Of a DNA stretch of 64,000 bases, positions 62,309-64,000 are shown piece by piece; positions within the stretch are counted from its first letter, which is position 1; each line of letters opens with the position of its first letter. Position numbers and translations under genes: made by a program. The notes beneath the pieces were generated by a model that was not told where the DNA came from, did not search any database, and saw only the letters and a list, made by a program, of their open reading frames with translations. Source of the stretch: CADCWK01 sp035944555 (GTDB lineage Bacteria > Chloroflexota > Chloroflexia > Thermomicrobiales > UBA6265); assembly GCA_035944555.1 (NCBI GenBank), contig DASZAY010000015.1:1-64000 (forward strand). Direction: 5' to 3'.

Positions 62309-64000
62309 GTGAATACGAACGCCCGTTCCGGCCGCCCCGACTTCTCCAGCCGCCTCGCGGCCCTTGCCCTCGCCCCCGGTGTCTACCTGATGAAGGACGA
62401 CACTGGGACGATCATCTATGTCGGCAAGGCCGCGGCTCTCCGTAACCGCGTTCGCTCCTACTTCCAGTCCGAGCGCGGCAAGGATCCCAAGACCCGCGAG
62501 TTGGTCCGGCACATCGTCGATTTCGACGTCATTCGGACCGACACCGCGGCCGAGGCACTGATTCTCGAGAACGAGCTGATCAAGAAGTATCAGCCGAAGT
62601 ACAACGTCCTGCTCAAGGACAGCAAGACCTACCCCTATCTCAAGATCACCAACGAGGAATGGCCCCGGGTCATCATCACCCGCCGCGTCACCGACGACGG
62701 CGGGCGCTACTTCGGGCCCTACACCTCGGCCGGGCAGATGCACAAGACGCTGCACCTGATCAACCGGCTGTTCACCTATCGCAAGTGTGACAAGAAGATC
62801 ACCGGCAACGACGAGGTCTGCCTCTACTACCACATGCACCAGTGCACCGCGCCGTGCATCTCGGCCGTTGATCGCCCCACGTACATGCAGAGCGTCGAGA
62901 GCGCTGCGCTGTTCCTGTCCGGCCGCGGCGACAAGATCGTCGCGCCGCTCCAGGACGAGATGCACCAGGCCGCCGACGCGTGGAACTTCGAGCGCGCCGC
63001 CGAGTTGCGCGACCGGATCGACGCGGTCAACCACGTGCTCGAGCGGCAGAAGATCGTCTCGACCAACGGTCTGAACGCCGACGTCCTCGCGGTGGCGCAG
63101 GGGCCGGGTGGCGACGCCGGGGTCCAGGCCGGCTTCCTCCGCAATGGCAAGATCCTCGGCAGCGAGTTCTTCCCGGTCCGCGCCACCCTTGAGGACCAGC
63201 CCGACGGTATCCTGGCGTCCTTTGTCACCCAGTTCTACATCGACGCGGCGGTCGTTCCGCCCCTGCTGCTCCTGGAGCATCCGCTGCCGGACAACGAGGC
63301 GGACGTGATCATCCCGTGGTTGCGGGACAGGCGTGGCGGCAAGGTCGAGGTCATCCACCCGCAGCGGGGTGAGCGCCGCAAGCTGGTCGAGATGATCGCC
63401 CGGTCTGCCAGTGAGAACCTCGAGCAGAGCCGGCTGAAGTTCCTCTCGGACGAGATGAAGACGACCGCCGCACTGACCGAGCTGTCCGACGCCCTCGACC
63501 TGCCGCGGATGCCGCGTCGGATCGAGTGCTACGACATCTCGAACCTCCAGGGGACCAACTCCGTCGCCTCGATGGTCGTCTTTGAGGACGGCAAGCCGGC
63601 CAAGCGTGAGTACCGACGCTTCACGATCAAGACGGTCGAAGGGGCCAACGACTTCGCCAGCATGAACGAGGTCCTGCAGCGCCGGTTCCGACGCGCCGGA
63701 GCGACCGGTGGCGATGACACCGTCACGGTCGACGCCGAAGCGGAAGCTGGAGATACGCCGTCGCCCGACGGGAAGACGAAGGACGACGGCAAGTGGACCA
63801 AGCTGCCTGATCTGGTCATCGTCGATGGCGGCAAGGGGCAGCTGTCGTCGGCGGTCGAGGCGCTGGAAGCAGTCGGCTGGACCGGTCAGGCCATCGCCGG
63901 GCTGGCCAAGGAAAACGAGGAGCTGTTCCTGCCGGGTCGGCCGGACCCGATTCTGCTGCCGCGTGACAGCCAGGCGCTCTACCTGATCCAGCGGATCCGG
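62309..64000 (+). CDS. uvrC: Excinuclease ABC subunit C (UvrC), 3' end beyond the window
   Basis: The first 564 codons of the nucleotide-excision repair nuclease. The GIY-YIG 3'-incision domain is present (PGVYLMKDDTGTIIYVGKAA, then LRNRVRSYF). It is followed by the Cys-rich segment (KCDKKITGNDEVCLYYHMHQ with CTAPC), the UvrB-binding UVR motif (EMHQAADAWNFERAAELRDR) and the start of the RNase H-like 5'-incision domain (IECYDISNLQGTNSVASMVV, LPDLVIVDGGKGQLSSAVEA). An acidic insertion (GGDDTVTVDAEAEAGDTPSPD) is seen between the last two blocks. The GTG at 62309 matches the family start, with the -10 only 6 bases before it. The HhH tail is outside the window. Confidence 0.95.
   Translation, partial: MNTNARSGRPDFSSRLAALALAPGVYLMKDDTGTIIYVGKAAALRNRVRSYFQSERGKDPKTRELVRHIVDFDVIRTDTAAEALILENELIKKYQPKYNVLLKDSKTYPYLKITNEEWPRVIITRRVTDDGGRYFGPYTSAGQMHKTLHLINRLFTYRKCDKKITGNDEVCLYYHMHQCTAPCISAVDRPTYMQSVESAALFLSGRGDKIVAPLQDEMHQAADAWNFERAAELRDRIDAVNHVLERQKIVSTNGLNADVLAVAQGPGGDAGVQAGFLRNGKILGSEFFPVRATLEDQPDGILASFVTQFYIDAAVVPPLLLLEHPLPDNEADVIIPWLRDRRGGKVEVIHPQRGERRKLVEMIARSASENLEQSRLKFLSDEMKTTAALTELSDALDLPRMPRRIECYDISNLQGTNSVASMVVFEDGKPAKREYRRFTIKTVEGANDFASMNEVLQRRFRRAGATGGDDTVTVDAEAEAGDTPSPDGKTKDDGKWTKLPDLVIVDGGKGQLSSAVEALEAVGWTGQAIAGLAKENEELFLPGRPDPILLPRDSQALYLIQRIR

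Overview
The window is a high-GC bacterial chromosome segment. Gene content and style suggest a Chloroflexota bacterium of the Thermomicrobia type: Tat-exported cofactor proteins, a GMC oxidoreductase paired with a gluconate-dehydrogenase-subunit-3-like protein, DUF305/DUF3105 neighbours, an AceE-type pyruvate dehydrogenase E1, and many solitary transporters and hydrolases. The taxon is inferred from style only; no rRNA or other marker gene is present. I recognised no tRNA, rRNA, CRISPR array, transposase or prophage gene.

Layout. 0-3.5 kb: a catabolic cluster (Gfo/Idh/MocA oxidoreductase, ThuA-like protein, sarcosine-oxidase-like flavoenzyme) closed by a 22-bp hairpin. 4.3-7.2 kb: ispG, then a GH13 amylase-type hydrolase. 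7.5-15 kb: a secreted DUF4394 protein, an endonuclease III variant with a glycine-rich insertion, a reduced YyaL-like protein, a GMC oxidoreductase with its small Tat subunit, and a decayed second copy of the endonuclease gene. 15-25.5 kb: siderophore-type binding protein, maf, DUF1269 protein, amidase, M42 and S51 peptidases, nitrilase-family hydrolase, siderophore-interacting protein, a small unknown protein and a diguanylate cyclase. 25.8-31 kb: ABC exporter, pyruvate dehydrogenase E1, and an unknown protein. 31-34.8 kb: P5C dehydrogenase, proline dehydrogenase and a DapA-family aldolase, a plausible proline/hydroxyproline operon.

34.9-39.7 kb: a ribonucleotide reductase operon (nrdA-nrdB) preceded by candidate NrdR boxes, a good promoter and a cobalamin riboswitch. 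NrdB has Phe where the radical Tyr should be and a Glu first metal ligand, the signature of Chlamydia-type class Ic (Mn/Fe) enzymes. Low B12 probably switches on this B12-independent reductase.

40.6-48 kb, read on the minus strand: DUF2171 protein, VirB11/CpaF-like ATPase, MoxR/ChlI AAA+ ATPase, two paralogous membrane proteins, a VWA protein and a 30-residue membrane peptide ending at a terminator. This is a chaperone-like AAA/VWA module with unusual partners.

48-64 kb: small unknown protein, S9 peptidase, GNAT, a striking fusion of a PD-(D/E)XK-like domain to a degenerate hypoxanthine-phosphoribosyltransferase-like domain, lipoamide dehydrogenase, membrane proteins, SDR, DUF305, DUF3105, S41 peptidase, AlkA-like glycosylase, lactonase-family protein and the 5' part of uvrC, which runs off the end. 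uvrC and maf appear to be leaderless transcripts.

The most interesting items are the nuclease-PRTase fusion, the MoxR/VWA membrane module with its micropeptide, the doubly regulated class Ic ribonucleotide reductase, and the functional/decayed pair of endonuclease III genes.
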